Positions 1-9,238 of a stretch of 64,000 nucleotides of DNA are shown here, piece after piece. How positions within the stretch are numbered: the first letter of the stretch is position 1; each line of letters opens with the position of its first letter. The position numbers were made by a program, and so were the translations under genes. The stretch comes from Albidovulum sp. (GTDB lineage Bacteria; Pseudomonadota; Alphaproteobacteria; Rhodobacterales; Rhodobacteraceae), in NCBI GenBank assembly GCA_030837785.1, contig JAUQYA010000113.1, forward strand, positions 37,468 to 101,467, in the 5' to 3' direction. The notes beneath the pieces were generated by a model. The model saw nothing but the letters and a program-made list of their open reading frames with translations, made no database searches and had not been told where the DNA came from.

Positions 1-29
1 TGAGCGCTGGTCTACCTGTGGCTCCAGCC

Positions 30-1433
30 ATGCGGAAACCGTCGCCCAATATCCCGGCCCGGAGCCGGCTGGCACGCGCGCTCGTCGCCGCCGCGGTCTT
101 CATCAACGGTGTCGCGTTCACGGCGCCCGCACAGGCCCAGCAGAACAGTGTGCCCGTCGTCCGCGATGCCGAGATCGAGGCGCTGGTGCGAGACTACGCA
201 CGGCCGATCTTCAAGGCGGCAGGGATCGCCAACGGCGGCGTCAACATCATCCTCGTCAACGACCAGCGCTTCAACGCCTTCGTCGCCGGCCGGCGCATGT
301 TCATCAACACCGGCGCCCTGCTGCAATCGGAGACGCCGAACGAGATCATCGGCGTTATCGCCCACGAAGCCGGCCATATCGCCGGCGGCCACCAGGAGCG
401 CCTGCGCGAGCAGCTTGCGCGCGCCCAGACCATGGCGATCGTAGCGGGCCTGCTCGGCGTCGGCGCGACCATTGCCGGTGCCGCCACCAAGAGCGGCGGT
501 CTCGCCCAGGCCGGCAGCGGCATTGCGCTCGGCGCCACGGAAATGGCACGCCGTGGCCTCCTTGGCTACCAGCGCACGGAGGAGGCAACCGCGGATCGCT
601 CGGCGCTCGAATACCTCGAGGCGACCGGCCAGTCTGCCAAGGGCATGCTTACCACCTTCGCCCGTTTCGCCAGCGCGCTTTCGCTGTCCGGCACCAAGGT
701 CGACCCCTACCAGGTCAGCCATCCGATGCCCCGCGATCGCATCGCCAACCTGCAGACGCTCGCCCAGCGGAGTCCCCACTTCGACAAGAAGGATCCCGAG
801 GGATTGCAAATCCGCCACGACATGATGCGCGCCAAGATCGCGGTCTACACGCAGGGCCAGGCGGCGGCGAGCCGGCTGCTCAGGAAGGACCCGCGCGGGC
901 TGGCGATGATGTACGGCGACGCGATCGCCACCTATCTCTACGGCAATCCGAAGAGCGCCCTGCAGAAGGCCGATGCCCTGATCAAGGCGCATCCGAAGAA
1001 CCCGTATTTCCGCGAACTACGCGGCGACATCCTGATCAAGGCCAACAAGCCGGCGGAGGCCGCGCAGGCCTACGCCAGCGCCGTGAAGCTCGATCCGGCG
1101 AAGTCGGGCATCCTGCAGGTCGCCTACGGGCAGGCCCTGCTCGCCATAGGAAAGCCGGATGCCGTGCAGAAGGCTGTGACGGAAATCCGCAAGGGATTGG
1201 ACCGCGACCGCGAGAACATCAGTGCCTACAGGTATCTCGCCCAGGCCTACGGCCAACTGGGCGAAGTCGGCGAGGCCGAACTCGCCGCCGCGGAAGGATA
1301 CTTCTATTCAGGCGTCTATCACGACGCGAAGGTCTTCGCCGCGCGGGCGCAGCAGAAACTCAAACGCGGCTCGCCCGCCTGGGTTCGCGCGCAGGACATC
1401 ATCAACTACAAGGCACCCGGCAAGAAGAAGTGA
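30..1433 (+). CDS. M48 family metallopeptidase with TPR tail, BepA-like
   Basis: This is a zinc metalloprotease of the M48/BepA (YfgC) type, a family that handles misassembled outer-membrane proteins in the periplasm. An N-terminal hydrophobic signal peptide ends near AQAQ (residue 37). The zinc motif HEAGH lies at residues 112-116, and the third ligand is in EATADRSA further on. The C-terminal half has TPR-like helices rich in A/Y/L. An ATG at 30 gives 467 residues. A GTG at 18 is also in frame and no stop is visible upstream to the window edge, so the true start is uncertain. The DsbA-type gene follows 37 bases downstream on the same strand. Confidence 0.88.
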   Translation: MRKPSPNIPARSRLARALVAAAVFINGVAFTAPAQAQQNSVPVVRDAEIEALVRDYARPIFKAAGIANGGVNIILVNDQRFNAFVAGRRMFINTGALLQSETPNEIIGVIAHEAGHIAGGHQERLREQLARAQTMAIVAGLLGVGATIAGAATKSGGLAQAGSGIALGATEMARRGLLGYQRTEEATADRSALEYLEATGQSAKGMLTTFARFASALSLSGTKVDPYQVSHPMPRDRIANLQTLAQRSPHFDKKDPEGLQIRHDMMRAKIAVYTQGQAAASRLLRKDPRGLAMMYGDAIATYLYGNPKSALQKADALIKAHPKNPYFRELRGDILIKANKPAEAAQAYASAVKLDPAKSGILQVAYGQALLAIGKPDAVQKAVTEIRKGLDRDRENISAYRYLAQAYGQLGEVGEAELAAAEGYFYSGVYHDAKVFAARAQQKLKRGSPAWVRAQDIINYKAPGKKK

Positions 1434-1470
1434 GAACCGCTTCGCGCCGCAACAGCAAAACGGGACAGAC

Positions 1471-2283
1471 ATGACACGGGCAATCCTCCTCGGCACCACG
1501 GGAATCGCGACCGCCTTCGCGATGCTTGCCTTCGGGTATCTCTCGGGCAAGCCGCAGCCCGCGATCGCCGACGACACGCCCCAGATCATGGCCCAGGCGC
1601 AGGGCATCGACCGCAAGGAGGTCGAGGAGATCGTCCGCGACTACTTGCTGAAGAACCCGGAAATCCTTTTAGAGATGCAGTCGATCCTCGAGGAGAAGCA
1701 GAAGGAAGAGGAGCGCATCGCGCAACTCGACACCATCAAGGGCGCCAGGGATACGATCTTCAACGCCGCCCACGACGGCGTCGTCGGCAATCCCGAGGGC
1801 AAGGTCACCATCGTCGAGTTCTACGACTACAATTGCGGCTACTGCAAAAGAGCACTGGAAGACATGCAGGCGCTCGTCGCCGCCGATCCGGACCTTCGCT
1901 TCGTGCTGAAGGAGTTCCCGATCCTCGGACCGGATTCGCAGAAGGCTCACGTCGTCTCGCAGGCGTTCCACAAACTCATGCCCGAGAAGTACGGCGAGTT
2001 TCACACGCGCCTGATCGGCGGCCAGGGCCGCGCCGGCGAGGCGAGCGCGATCAAGATCGCACTCGAACTCGGTGCAGACGAGGCGAAGCTGCGCGAAGCG
2101 ATGAAGGATCCGGCGATCACCGAGGTGTTCTCCCAGACCTACGATCTCGCCAACAAGCTGCACATCACGGGCACGCCGTCCTACGTGGTCGGCAACGAGG
2201 TGGTCTTCGGTGCGCTCGGCCGGGAAGTCCTCAGCGAGAAGATCGCCGCCGCCCGCGCATGCATCGCCGACGCGACCTGCTGA
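1471..2283 (+). CDS. DsbA family thiol:disulfide protein, ScsC/DsbA-like
   Basis: This is an exported thioredoxin-fold protein, likely a periplasmic oxidase or isomerase of disulfides. It has 270 residues with an N-terminal hydrophobic segment (residues 4-24). A charged helical region with DYLLKNPEILLEMQ at about 57-70 resembles the N-terminal region of ScsC/Com1-type DsbA proteins. The active site CGYC is at residues 122-125, and the cis-proline loop is TGTPSYVVG near residue 230. Two further cysteines sit at the extreme C-terminus. The ATG at 1471 was chosen because signal-peptide-like sequence follows it; in-frame sequence further upstream overlaps the protease gene. Redox direction cannot be read from the sequence. 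Confidence 0.88.
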   Translation: MTRAILLGTTGIATAFAMLAFGYLSGKPQPAIADDTPQIMAQAQGIDRKEVEEIVRDYLLKNPEILLEMQSILEEKQKEEERIAQLDTIKGARDTIFNAAHDGVVGNPEGKVTIVEFYDYNCGYCKRALEDMQALVAADPDLRFVLKEFPILGPDSQKAHVVSQAFHKLMPEKYGEFHTRLIGGQGRAGEASAIKIALELGADEAKLREAMKDPAITEVFSQTYDLANKLHITGTPSYVVGNEVVFGALGREVLSEKIAAARACIADATC

Positions 2284-2414
2284 TTTCCGTGGAGTAAGGC
2301 CGACAATCGTCCCGCTACAGTGGAAAACCGGCCCACGGCGCTCTTTCCGCGGCGAAACTTGACGACTATAGAGGGTTCGCGCGGCCGATTGCCGCGCGCG
2401 GAGAGGCTCGCGAT

Positions 2415-2849
2415 TTGAAGACGGTCTTCGTTCTCAACGGTCCCAACCTGAACATGCTCGGCAAGCGCGAGCCGGGCATCTATGGCGGGACCAACCTGGC
2501 CGGGATCGAATCCGACTGCCGCACCCTCGCCGCGGAACTGGGCATGGGCATCGAGTTCCGTCAGTCGAACCACGAGGGCGCCCTCGTCGACTGGATCCAG
2601 GAAGCCGGCGAGAAGGCCGCAGGCCTGGTTCTCAACGCAGGGGCCTATACCCACACCTCAATCGCCCTCCACGACGCCATTCGCGCCGTGGCGCCGCTGC
2701 CGGTGGTCGAGGTCCACTTGTCCAACATCCACGCCCGCGAGCCGTTCCGGCATAAGTCGATGATTGCGCCTGTCTCGCTGGGGATGATCTGCGGCTTCGG
2801 ACCGGCAGGTTATACGCTGGCGCTCAGGGCGCTCGCCGCGCGCATCTGA
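2415..2849 (+). CDS. aroQ: 3-dehydroquinate dehydratase, type II
   Basis: Type II dehydroquinase dehydrates 3-dehydroquinate to 3-dehydroshikimate in the shikimate pathway, in the cytoplasm as a dodecamer. The 144-residue length is normal. Family signatures are visible: [16 protein letters not shown] with the catalytic Tyr at about residue 23, [18 protein letters not shown] and [15 protein letters not shown] with the catalytic His. The start is TTG at 2415, supported by GAGAGG at 2401-2406 with eight bases of spacing. A TTG start suggests modest translation. It precedes accB by 34 bases, and the aroQ-accB-accC order is widely conserved in Alphaproteobacteria. Confidence 0.95.
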   Translation: MKTVFVLNGPNLNMLGKREPGIYGGTNLAGIESDCRTLAAELGMGIEFRQSNHEGALVDWIQEAGEKAAGLVLNAGAYTHTSIALHDAIRAVAPLPVVEVHLSNIHAREPFRHKSMIAPVSLGMICGFGPAGYTLALRALAARI

Positions 2850-2883
2850 CCGGGCGGCACGAAGAAGAGGAAAGCGACACGCA

Positions 2884-3354
2884 ATGTCGATCAAGAAATC
2901 CGGTGTTGACCAGCAACTGATCCGCGACCTCGCGGGCATCCTGAACGACACCAATCTGACCGAGATCGAGGTCGAACTGGGCGATCTCAAGGTGCGCGTG
3001 TCGCGGCAGGCACAGGCCGTGCACGCCATCGCGCAACCCATGTCGGTGGCTGCAGCCCCGGCTGCCGTCGCTGCAACGGCTCCCACGGCCCCGGCGGCCG
3101 CAGCGGTTGCCGACACGTCGAAGAACGCCGTGACCTCTCCCATGGTCGGCACTGCATACGCGTCGCCGTCGCCCGGCGCCACGCCCTTCATCGAACTGGG
3201 ACAGCGCGTCCGCGAGGGCCAGACGCTGCTCATCATCGAGGCCATGAAGACGATGAACCAGATTCCCTCGCCTCGCGCCGGCATCGTCACCGCGATCCTC
3301 TTCGAGGACGCGCAGCCGGTCGAGTACGGCGAGCCGCTGGTCATCGTCGAATAG
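2884..3354 (+). CDS. accB: acetyl-CoA carboxylase biotin carboxyl carrier protein
   Basis: AccB carries the biotin that shuttles carboxyl groups from AccC to the carboxyltransferase during malonyl-CoA synthesis. The 156-residue protein has an N-terminal helix region (residues 1-50), an Ala/Pro-rich linker (52-80) and a C-terminal biotinyl domain. The biotin attachment motif is EAMKTMN with the modified lysine at residue 122. The linker is typical of the family and makes the domain mobile. The accC gene follows after 19 bases, so the two are almost certainly co-transcribed and probably translationally balanced. Confidence 0.97.
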   Translation: MSIKKSGVDQQLIRDLAGILNDTNLTEIEVELGDLKVRVSRQAQAVHAIAQPMSVAAAPAAVAATAPTAPAAAAVADTSKNAVTSPMVGTAYASPSPGATPFIELGQRVREGQTLLIIEAMKTMNQIPSPRAGIVTAILFEDAQPVEYGEPLVIVE

Positions 3355-3373
3355 GATCGGAGAGAACAGGCCG

Positions 3374-4717
3374 GTGTTCCACAAGATCCTGATCGCCAAC
3401 CGCGGCGAGATCGCGCTGAGGGTGCTGCGCGCCGCCAAGGAGCTCGGCATCCGCACCGTCGTGGTCCATTCGACCGCCGACGTCGATGCCATGCATGTCC
3501 GCCTCGCCGACGAAAGCGTCTGCATCGGCCCGCCGCCGTCGCGCGATTCCTATCTCAACATCCACCAGATCGTCGCCGCCTGCGAGATCACCGGCGCCGA
3601 CGCCGTTCATCCGGGCTACGGCTTCCTGTCCGAGAACGCGCGCTTCGCCGACATCCTGGCAGCGCACAAGATCACCTTCATCGGCCCGAGCGGCGACCAC
3701 ATCCGCATCATGGGCGACAAGATCGAGGCCAAGCGCACGGCCAGGAGGCTCGGCATTCCGGTCGTCCCCGGCTCCGACGGCGCCGTGACGGAGGATCGCG
3801 AGGCGGCGCGCATTGCCGCCGAAATCGGCTTCCCGGTGATCATCAAGGCATCGGCCGGCGGCGGCGGGCGCGGCATGAAGGTGGCTCGTTCAGCCGAAGA
3901 CCTGCCCATCGCGCTGGCGACGGCACGCTCCGAAGCGGGCGCGGCCTTCGGCGACGATGCCGTCTACATCGAGAAGTTCCTGGAAAAACCGCGCCACATC
4001 GAGGTCCAGATCGTCGGCGACGGCGCCGGCAAGGCGGTGCATCTGGGCGAACGCGACTGCTCGCTGCAGCGCCGCCATCAGAAGGTCTGGGAGGAGGCGA
4101 ACTCGCCAGCGCTGAATACCGATGAGCGTGCGCGCATCGGCGGAATCTGCGCACAGGCGATCGCCGATCTCGGCTATTCCGGCGCCGGCACGATCGAGTT
4201 CCTCTACGAGAACGGCGAGTTCTACTTCATCGAGATGAACACCCGTCTCCAGGTCGAGCACCCGGTGACTGAGGCGATCACCGGCATCGACCTCGTCCAC
4301 GAGCAGATCCGCGTCGCCTCCGGCGGCGGCCTTTCGGTCCGGCAGGACGAGATCAAGTTCTCCGGCCATGCCATCGAGTGCCGGATCAATGCCGAGGACC
4401 CGCGCACGTTTACGCCGTCGCCGGGCACGATCACCCATTTCCACACGCCGGGGGGGCTCGGCATCCGCGTCGATTCCGGCGCCTATTCGGGCTACCGCAT
4501 CCCGCCCTATTATGACAGCCTGATCGGCAAGCTGATCGTGCACGGCCGCAACCGCGTCGAATGCATGATGCGCCTGCGCCGCGCACTCGACGAATTCGTC
4601 GTCGACGGGGTCAAGACGACGCTGCCGCTGTTCCGCGACCTCGTCGGCAATCCCGACATCGCCAACGGCGATTACGACATCCATTGGCTGGAAAAATACC
4701 TGGCCGAAACGGCGTAG
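3374..4717 (+). CDS. accC: acetyl-CoA carboxylase biotin carboxylase subunit
   Basis: AccC carboxylates biotin on AccB using ATP and bicarbonate, the first half-reaction of acetyl-CoA carboxylase. The 447-residue protein has the full biotin carboxylase layout: N-terminal FHKILIANRGEIALR, the ATP-grasp glycine loop GGGGRGMK at residues 162-169, the catalytic EMNTRLQVEHPVTE near residues 288-301, and the C-terminal domain. It lacks the extra domains seen in the longer pccA at 26583. The start is GTG at 3374 behind a GGAGAG stretch. The aat gene begins six bases after its stop. Confidence 0.97.
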   Translation: MFHKILIANRGEIALRVLRAAKELGIRTVVVHSTADVDAMHVRLADESVCIGPPPSRDSYLNIHQIVAACEITGADAVHPGYGFLSENARFADILAAHKITFIGPSGDHIRIMGDKIEAKRTARRLGIPVVPGSDGAVTEDREAARIAAEIGFPVIIKASAGGGGRGMKVARSAEDLPIALATARSEAGAAFGDDAVYIEKFLEKPRHIEVQIVGDGAGKAVHLGERDCSLQRRHQKVWEEANSPALNTDERARIGGICAQAIADLGYSGAGTIEFLYENGEFYFIEMNTRLQVEHPVTEAITGIDLVHEQIRVASGGGLSVRQDEIKFSGHAIECRINAEDPRTFTPSPGTITHFHTPGGLGIRVDSGAYSGYRIPPYYDSLIGKLIVHGRNRVECMMRLRRALDEFVVDGVKTTLPLFRDLVGNPDIANGDYDIHWLEKYLAETA

Positions 4718-4723
4718 CCGCGG

Positions 4724-5350
4724 ATGAGCCGGCCCTTCGCGCCCGGATACCGGATCCCGCCCGACCTTCTACTCAGGGCCTACGCCTCGGGCGTCTTCCC
4801 CATGGCGGAGCATGCCGACGACCCGGAGGTATTCTGGGTCCGGCCGGAAACCAGGGGCATCATCCCGCTCGACGCCTTCCACGTGCCGAAGAGCCTGGCG
4901 AAGACCATTCGCCGGGGCCGCTTCGAGATCCGCTACGACCACGATTTCGCCGGCGTCATGGAGGGCTGCGCAGAGACCGGAGAAGGCCGTAGCTCGACGT
5001 GGATAAACGCACCGATCCGCGAGGCCTACCAGGAACTCCATCGCCGCGGCCACTGCCACTCGGTCGAGGCGTGGCACGACGCCCGCCTGGTCGGCGGGCT
5101 CTATGGCGTCAGTCTCGGCCGCGCTTTCTTCGGCGAGAGCATGTTCTCGCGCGAGCGCGACGCATCGAAGGTCTGCCTGGTGCATCTGGTCGAGCGATTG
5201 CGGCGGCAGGGCTTCGTCCTGCTCGACACCCAGTTCACCACCGAGCACCTGAAGCGATTCGGCACCGTCGACGTGCCGCGGCGCAGATACGAGAAACTGC
5301 TGGAAGAGGCGCTGACCGGCGAGGCCAGCTTCAATCCCGCGAAAGCGTAG
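4724..5350 (+). CDS. aat: leucyl/phenylalanyl-tRNA--protein transferase
   Basis: Aat moves Leu or Phe from its tRNA to the N-terminus of proteins starting with Lys or Arg, marking them for ClpS/ClpAP degradation (N-end rule). The 208-residue length is standard. Family motifs include [14 protein letters not shown] near residues 37-50, [13 protein letters not shown] near 140-152 and [15 protein letters not shown] near 166-180. The gene sits six bases behind accC and probably ends the aroQ-accB-accC-aat operon. The two following genes are convergent to it. Confidence 0.95.
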   Translation: MSRPFAPGYRIPPDLLLRAYASGVFPMAEHADDPEVFWVRPETRGIIPLDAFHVPKSLAKTIRRGRFEIRYDHDFAGVMEGCAETGEGRSSTWINAPIREAYQELHRRGHCHSVEAWHDARLVGGLYGVSLGRAFFGESMFSRERDASKVCLVHLVERLRRQGFVLLDTQFTTEHLKRFGTVDVPRRRYEKLLEEALTGEASFNPAKA

Positions 5351-5388
5351 GAAGGCAAAGGTCGCTGGCCAGCGAAGCGACCGACCGC

Positions 5389-5805
5389 TCAGTTCGCCTT
5401 AGCCGTCTCCGGCGGCGGTACGTCCGACTGCTGCTTGCAGCTCTTCAGCCAGACGTCGTAGACGGCGTGCTCGACGGCATTCAGCCCAGGGCTCTCGGCG
5501 AACATCCAGCCGGTAAAGATGCGGCGGATCTTGCGGTCGAGCGTGATCTCGTCGACCTCGACGAAGGAGTCCGTCTTCGGCTCCTCCTCTTTCGGCCGCG
5601 AATAACAGACCCGAGGTGTCACCTGGAGGGCGCCGAACTGAACCGTCTCGTCAATGTAGACGTCGAAGGTGATGATTCGCCCGGTGATCTTGTCGACGCC
5701 GGTGAACTCGGCGACCGGATTGGCGATCCGCTCTGCATGGGCGACCGTCGACGCCAGCACGGCAACAGCGGCAGCGGCCACAACGGCTGCGCGGCGTCTC
5801 GTCAT
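5389..5805 (-). CDS. DUF2155 domain-containing exported protein
   Basis: This is a small exported protein of unknown function, 138 residues with a signal peptide from the ATG at 5805 (MTRRR followed by an Ala/Val-rich core ending at AHA). The mature part contains ITFDVYIDETVQFGALQV, a cysteine at VCYSR, the FTGWMFAESPGLNAVEH segment typical of DUF2155, and a second cysteine at WLKSCK. Two cysteines suggest one disulfide. In-frame ATGs at 5826 and 5832 would lengthen the signal region. It lies convergent to aat and beside the NDUFA12 gene, a common alphaproteobacterial arrangement. Confidence 0.85.
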   Translation of the reverse strand: MTRRRAAVVAAAAVAVLASTVAHAERIANPVAEFTGVDKITGRIITFDVYIDETVQFGALQVTPRVCYSRPKEEEPKTDSFVEVDEITLDRKIRRIFTGWMFAESPGLNAVEHAVYDVWLKSCKQQSDVPPPETAKAN

Positions 5806-5932
5806 CGCGAAAAGGTATTCGGCCATCGGCATCAGGTAACCGTCGCGCTTGGCGGCCACAAGCGTGGCCGGCATGGATGATCGCCGGCGAGGCTTACGCG
5901 GGAATTGTGGCGACAAAAGACCGCGGCGGCGC

Positions 5933-6331
5933 TCAGGCACCCGGCGTCCAGGCGTCATAATCGCCGGTGACCTGCGGACGATGGCCGGCGCCGAGCACCG
6001 AGCCCTTCGGCCGGTAGGCGGCGGCGGTGCCGGTCAGGTTCGGCTGGTGCGGCTTCTGCCAGTCGCGCGGCTTGTAGTTCTCCTTCGACGGCGGCGTGTC
6101 GACGCGGTAGTGCATCCAGCCGTGCCAGCCCGGAGGGATCGCCGTCGCCTCGGAGGTGCCCGGGAAGATCACCCAGCGCCGCGTGCGGCCTTCGGAATCC
6201 TTGCCGCCTTCGTAGTAGACGTTGCCGAATTCGTCCTCGCCGACGCGCACACCCTTGCGCCAGGTGTGAAAGCGCGTGCCCAATGTCTGGCCGCTCCACC
6301 AGGTGAAGAACTGCAGCAGGAATTTCTTCAT
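5933..6331 (-). CDS. NADH:ubiquinone oxidoreductase accessory subunit, NDUFA12 family
   Basis: This is the bacterial homologue of the 17.2 kDa complex I accessory subunit (NDUFA12/B17.2), found in Alphaproteobacteria and mitochondria and bound to the peripheral arm of complex I. The 132-residue protein starts with MKKFLLQFFTWW and has the conserved EFGNVYYE, RRWVIFPG and IPPGWHGWMHY segments, then KPHQPNLTGTAAAYRP near the C-terminus. It is not next to the nuo operon here, which is normal for this gene. It is upstream of the DUF2155 gene on the same strand, with 127 bases between them. Confidence 0.92.
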   Translation of the reverse strand: MKKFLLQFFTWWSGQTLGTRFHTWRKGVRVGEDEFGNVYYEGGKDSEGRTRRWVIFPGTSEATAIPPGWHGWMHYRVDTPPSKENYKPRDWQKPHQPNLTGTAAAYRPKGSVLGAGHRPQVTGDYDAWTPGA

Positions 6332-6443
6332 CGAAGGTCCTCGTCGCCGACCGCGCTGCGGTCACCGCCTTATGGCTTCCGCCGAACGCGCTGGCAAGGG
6401 GCAGCACGCCGCACTATCGTCGTGGTAGGCGGAGCGGTGCCCC

Positions 6444-6947
6444 ATGGACCTGATGACGATCCTCGAGATGCTGAGCTACGCGGTCACCATCATCGGCCTG
6501 CCACTCGCCATCTTCGTCTTCCTCTACGAACAGCGCAAGGAACGCGAGAACGAGGAAGAGGAAATATACCAGCGCCTGTCGGACGGCTACACCGACTTCC
6601 TGCGGCTCGCCCTGGACAATCCGGACCTGAAGCTCCAGTCCCGCGAGGCTACCAAGGGTCTCTCCGAGGAACAGACGGAGCGTATGCTCACCATGTTCGG
6701 CATCCTGATCTCGCTGTTCGAACGCGCCTATGTCGTCGGCTACGAGCACGGGATGTCCGAGCGGAAGCTGCGCCGCTGGCGGTCCTGGGAAGACTTCATG
6801 CGCGAATGGTGCCGGCGCGAGGATTTTCGCAACGCACTGGCGCAACTGCTGCTGGGCGAGGATCCGGAGTTCGTCGCCTACATTTCCGACCTCGCGGAAC
6901 GCGAAGCGGCGGCGGCCGGCGCGCCCGTCAGCGGAGCTACAGCTTGA
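6444..6947 (+). CDS. membrane-anchored hypothetical protein
   Basis: I do not recognise a family. The 167-residue protein starts with one transmembrane helix (about residues 8-28, YAVTIIGLPLAIFVFLYEQ). A very charged, probably coiled-coil stretch follows (RKERENEEEEIYQRL), then a helical cytoplasmic domain with many Leu, Arg and Glu residues. The WRSWEDFMREWCRREDF segment near residues 116-132 could be a partner-binding helix. No catalytic motif is visible. Its 3' end overlaps the convergent acetyltransferase gene by 11 bases. Confidence 0.75.
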   Translation: MDLMTILEMLSYAVTIIGLPLAIFVFLYEQRKERENEEEEIYQRLSDGYTDFLRLALDNPDLKLQSREATKGLSEEQTERMLTMFGILISLFERAYVVGYEHGMSERKLRRWRSWEDFMREWCRREDFRNALAQLLLGEDPEFVAYISDLAEREAAAAGAPVSGATA

Positions 6948-7404
6948 AGCCGACATGGCTCCGGGCGAAGCCGAGCCGCTCGTAGAACCGGTGCGCGCCC
7001 ACGCGGCTGTTGTTCGACATCAGTTGCACCTGCCGCGCGCCGGCCTCCCTCGCCCGTTCGATGGCGAAACGCATCATTGCCTCGCCGATTCCCCTGCCCC
7101 GCATGTCGCCGCGCGTCTGCACGGCCTCGACGGTCATGTTGGTGGAACCACGCGCCGACAGCGACGTGATCGTCGTCGTCTGGAAGGTGCCCACGACGGC
7201 GCCATGGAGCTCGGCGACGTAGAGCCGGTCGTTGGCGCTGGCGGCAATCCTGTCGAACGCCGCGAGATAGTCGGGCATGGCCGCCGGTTCGGCGCTGTCG
7301 CCGTGGCCGCCCAGCGAATCGGCGGCGAACAGCGCGGCGAGCGCCGCGACGTCTTCCCGGCGTGCCGGCCGGATCACCAGCGTCTCCGCCCCGCCGTCGC
7401 CCAT
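6937..7404 (-). CDS. GNAT family N-acetyltransferase
   Basis: This is a 155-residue acetyltransferase of the GNAT fold; the substrate is unknown. The acetyl-CoA binding motif A is the stretch VQTRGDMRGRGIGEAMM at about residues 96-112. It is followed by the usual beta5 region VQLMSNNSRVGAHRFYERLGF, where Tyr could act as the general acid. The pattern resembles acetyltransferases that act on small molecules rather than ribosomal proteins. It starts at an ATG at 7404, 85 bases from the divergent secreted-protein gene at 7490. Confidence 0.9.
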   Translation of the reverse strand: MGDGGAETLVIRPARREDVAALAALFAADSLGGHGDSAEPAAMPDYLAAFDRIAASANDRLYVAELHGAVVGTFQTTTITSLSARGSTNMTVEAVQTRGDMRGRGIGEAMMRFAIERAREAGARQVQLMSNNSRVGAHRFYERLGFARSHVGFKL

Positions 7405-7489
7405 CGAATCCTCCTTGCCAAGCGAAATGTCCCGGCGGAGCTTTAGCCGAGAACCGTCCCGCCGTCACACACCTCCCGGAGACCTGCCC

Positions 7490-7915
7490 ATGACCAAAAT
7501 CCGCCCGGCCGCCCTGCTTCTTGCCGTCTTGCTGGCGACCGCGCCTGCCATCGCGCAGGACGGGCCGACCGGTATCGCCTTCGCCGAAGCGCCGGAGCAA
7601 TCGAGCGGAATATGCACAGGCGGCAATCCCGAACGGACGCTCGCCTGCGCGCGCGAAAAATGCGTCGCCGGGGGCGCCGAGTCACGCGACTGTGCCCGCG
7701 TCGCCTGGTGCTTCCCGGCCGGGTGGAGCGCTGACGTCTTCCTCCAGCACAAGGAAGGCCCGCACTGGCACGAGTATCTTTGCGGCTGGGACTCGAAAGA
7801 GGCCGTCGTGAAGGCAGCAGCGATCAAGTGCGACCGCTCGCTGCGCGACTACCTTGTCGAATGCACGACCGTCCGCTTCTGGGACCCGGACGGCAAGGAA
7901 CTGCAAGCGAACTGA
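7490..7915 (+). CDS. secreted cysteine-rich hypothetical protein
   Basis: This is an unrecognised exported protein of 141 residues. The signal peptide runs from MTKIRPAALLLAVLL to about AIAQ (residue 23). The mature part has eight cysteines in a spread pattern (CTGG, CAREKC, DCARVAWC, LCGW, KCDR, ECTT), which suggests up to four disulfides and a periplasmic or secreted location. An HKEGPHWHEY segment is His-rich. The start at 7490 was chosen over a longer in-frame reading because the signal peptide begins there and the longer version would overlap the divergent GNAT gene. Confidence 0.75.
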   Translation: MTKIRPAALLLAVLLATAPAIAQDGPTGIAFAEAPEQSSGICTGGNPERTLACAREKCVAGGAESRDCARVAWCFPAGWSADVFLQHKEGPHWHEYLCGWDSKEAVVKAAAIKCDRSLRDYLVECTTVRFWDPDGKELQAN

Positions 7916-8017
7916 AACCATCCTGCGAACGCCGCGGTTGAACGCCTGCCGACGCTGCGTTACTCTTTTTGTGGAGGGCTGCGCCGGCCGTGCCGGCGCC
8001 TGCGAGGCGTGACGTCG

Positions 8018-9193
8018 ATGAACGCGCTGGCCGGCCAACGGATTCTGCCCGAAATCGTCGAGGCGATCTACGATTCCGTGACCGACGGGACGCTGTGGCC
8101 GCGAACGCTCGGCAGTATCTGCGAGCTTTGCGAGGGGTGCCTCGCCATGCTTGCGGTCGTCGATACGCGTGGCGGCACGCTGCGCATGTCGGAGACCTGC
8201 GGCGATCCCGCGCTACTGCAGCCGCTGATGCAGGAGTACGGGTCGAAAGTCCCGTTCTACGCGGCGCTGCCGAGGATGGAGATCGATGTTCCGTTCACCG
8301 TCGATTCGGTTTATGCGCTGCAGGGGCCGGGAACGCGGCAGACGTGGCTCGACAGCCGCATCGCGCGCGAATGGGTCATTCCAAACCGCCTCGACGATTT
8401 CTTCTGGGTCGCCCTGATGAAGCGGCCGTCGCGCGTCGGTTCGCTGATGGTGGTCACCGACAAGGATCGCCGGCCGATCACGGCCGGCGACGTTGACCTT
8501 GTCGCGCTGCTCGCGCCGCATGTGCGCCGCGCCGTGATGATTTCCGATCTCTTCGAGACCGAGCGGCGGACGACCGCGCTGTTCCGCGCCATCGTGGATC
8601 ACCTCGGCATTCCAGTGCTCATCGTCGGCGAGGATTTCCATATCCTCTACGCCAACTCCGCCGCCGAGGCGGTTCTCGCCGAAAGCGGGATCGTCGCGGC
8701 GGCGCGTGGCCAGCTGCAGTTCCGGTACCCCCACGCCCATGCCGCCATCGGTCGTGCCGTGGCGCTCGGCGTCCGCGATGAATTCGCCCTCGGTCCGGCC
8801 GGGATCGACGTGCCGCTCGCCGGTGCGCCGATCGCGGCCGTGGCCCATGTCCTTCCGCTGGCCCGTCGCGATCCCTCGTCACGGATGTCGTCGCGGGCCG
8901 CCGCAGCGATCTTCATTGCCGCACAGGGTGCATCGCCCCAGCCCGCAATCGAAGCAATCGGTGCGTTGTTCGGACTGACCGTCGCCGAGAAGCGCGTCGC
9001 GGCAAAGGTCGCGGCGGGCCTGACGCGCGGCGAGATCGCGCTTTCGACGGGCGTCTCCGACGGGACGGTCAAGTCGCAGCTCGCTGCGGTGTTCGACAAG
9101 ACCGGTACCGGCGACCAGCGCCAGCTCGAACTCCTGCTGCGCGAACTGTCGCCGCCGGTGACGACAAAGGCCGATCGCCGCCGCAACAACTAA
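8018..9193 (+). CDS. LuxR-type HTH transcriptional regulator
   Basis: This is a 391-residue regulator with a C-terminal LuxR/GerE-like helix-turn-helix (LTVAEKRVAAKVAAGLTRGEIALSTG..GTVKSQLAAVFDKTG, about residues 318-366). The N-terminal 300 residues look like sensory GAF/PAS-like sequence: a first block with GCLAMLAVVDTRGG and a second with LIVGEDFHILYANSAAEAVL, a PAS-like signature near residue 212. No autoinducer synthase lies nearby, so it would be a solo regulator. ATG 8018 has better spacing from GAGG than the GTG at 8009. Two small exported proteins follow on the same strand. Confidence 0.85.
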   Translation: MNALAGQRILPEIVEAIYDSVTDGTLWPRTLGSICELCEGCLAMLAVVDTRGGTLRMSETCGDPALLQPLMQEYGSKVPFYAALPRMEIDVPFTVDSVYALQGPGTRQTWLDSRIAREWVIPNRLDDFFWVALMKRPSRVGSLMVVTDKDRRPITAGDVDLVALLAPHVRRAVMISDLFETERRTTALFRAIVDHLGIPVLIVGEDFHILYANSAAEAVLAESGIVAAARGQLQFRYPHAHAAIGRAVALGVRDEFALGPAGIDVPLAGAPIAAVAHVLPLARRDPSSRMSSRAAAAIFIAAQGASPQPAIEAIGALFGLTVAEKRVAAKVAAGLTRGEIALSTGVSDGTVKSQLAAVFDKTGTGDQRQLELLLRELSPPVTTKADRRRNN

Positions 9194-9238
9194 TAAACAG
9201 CGGACCGCCGGCGAACGGACAACAAGGGAGGAAAAACC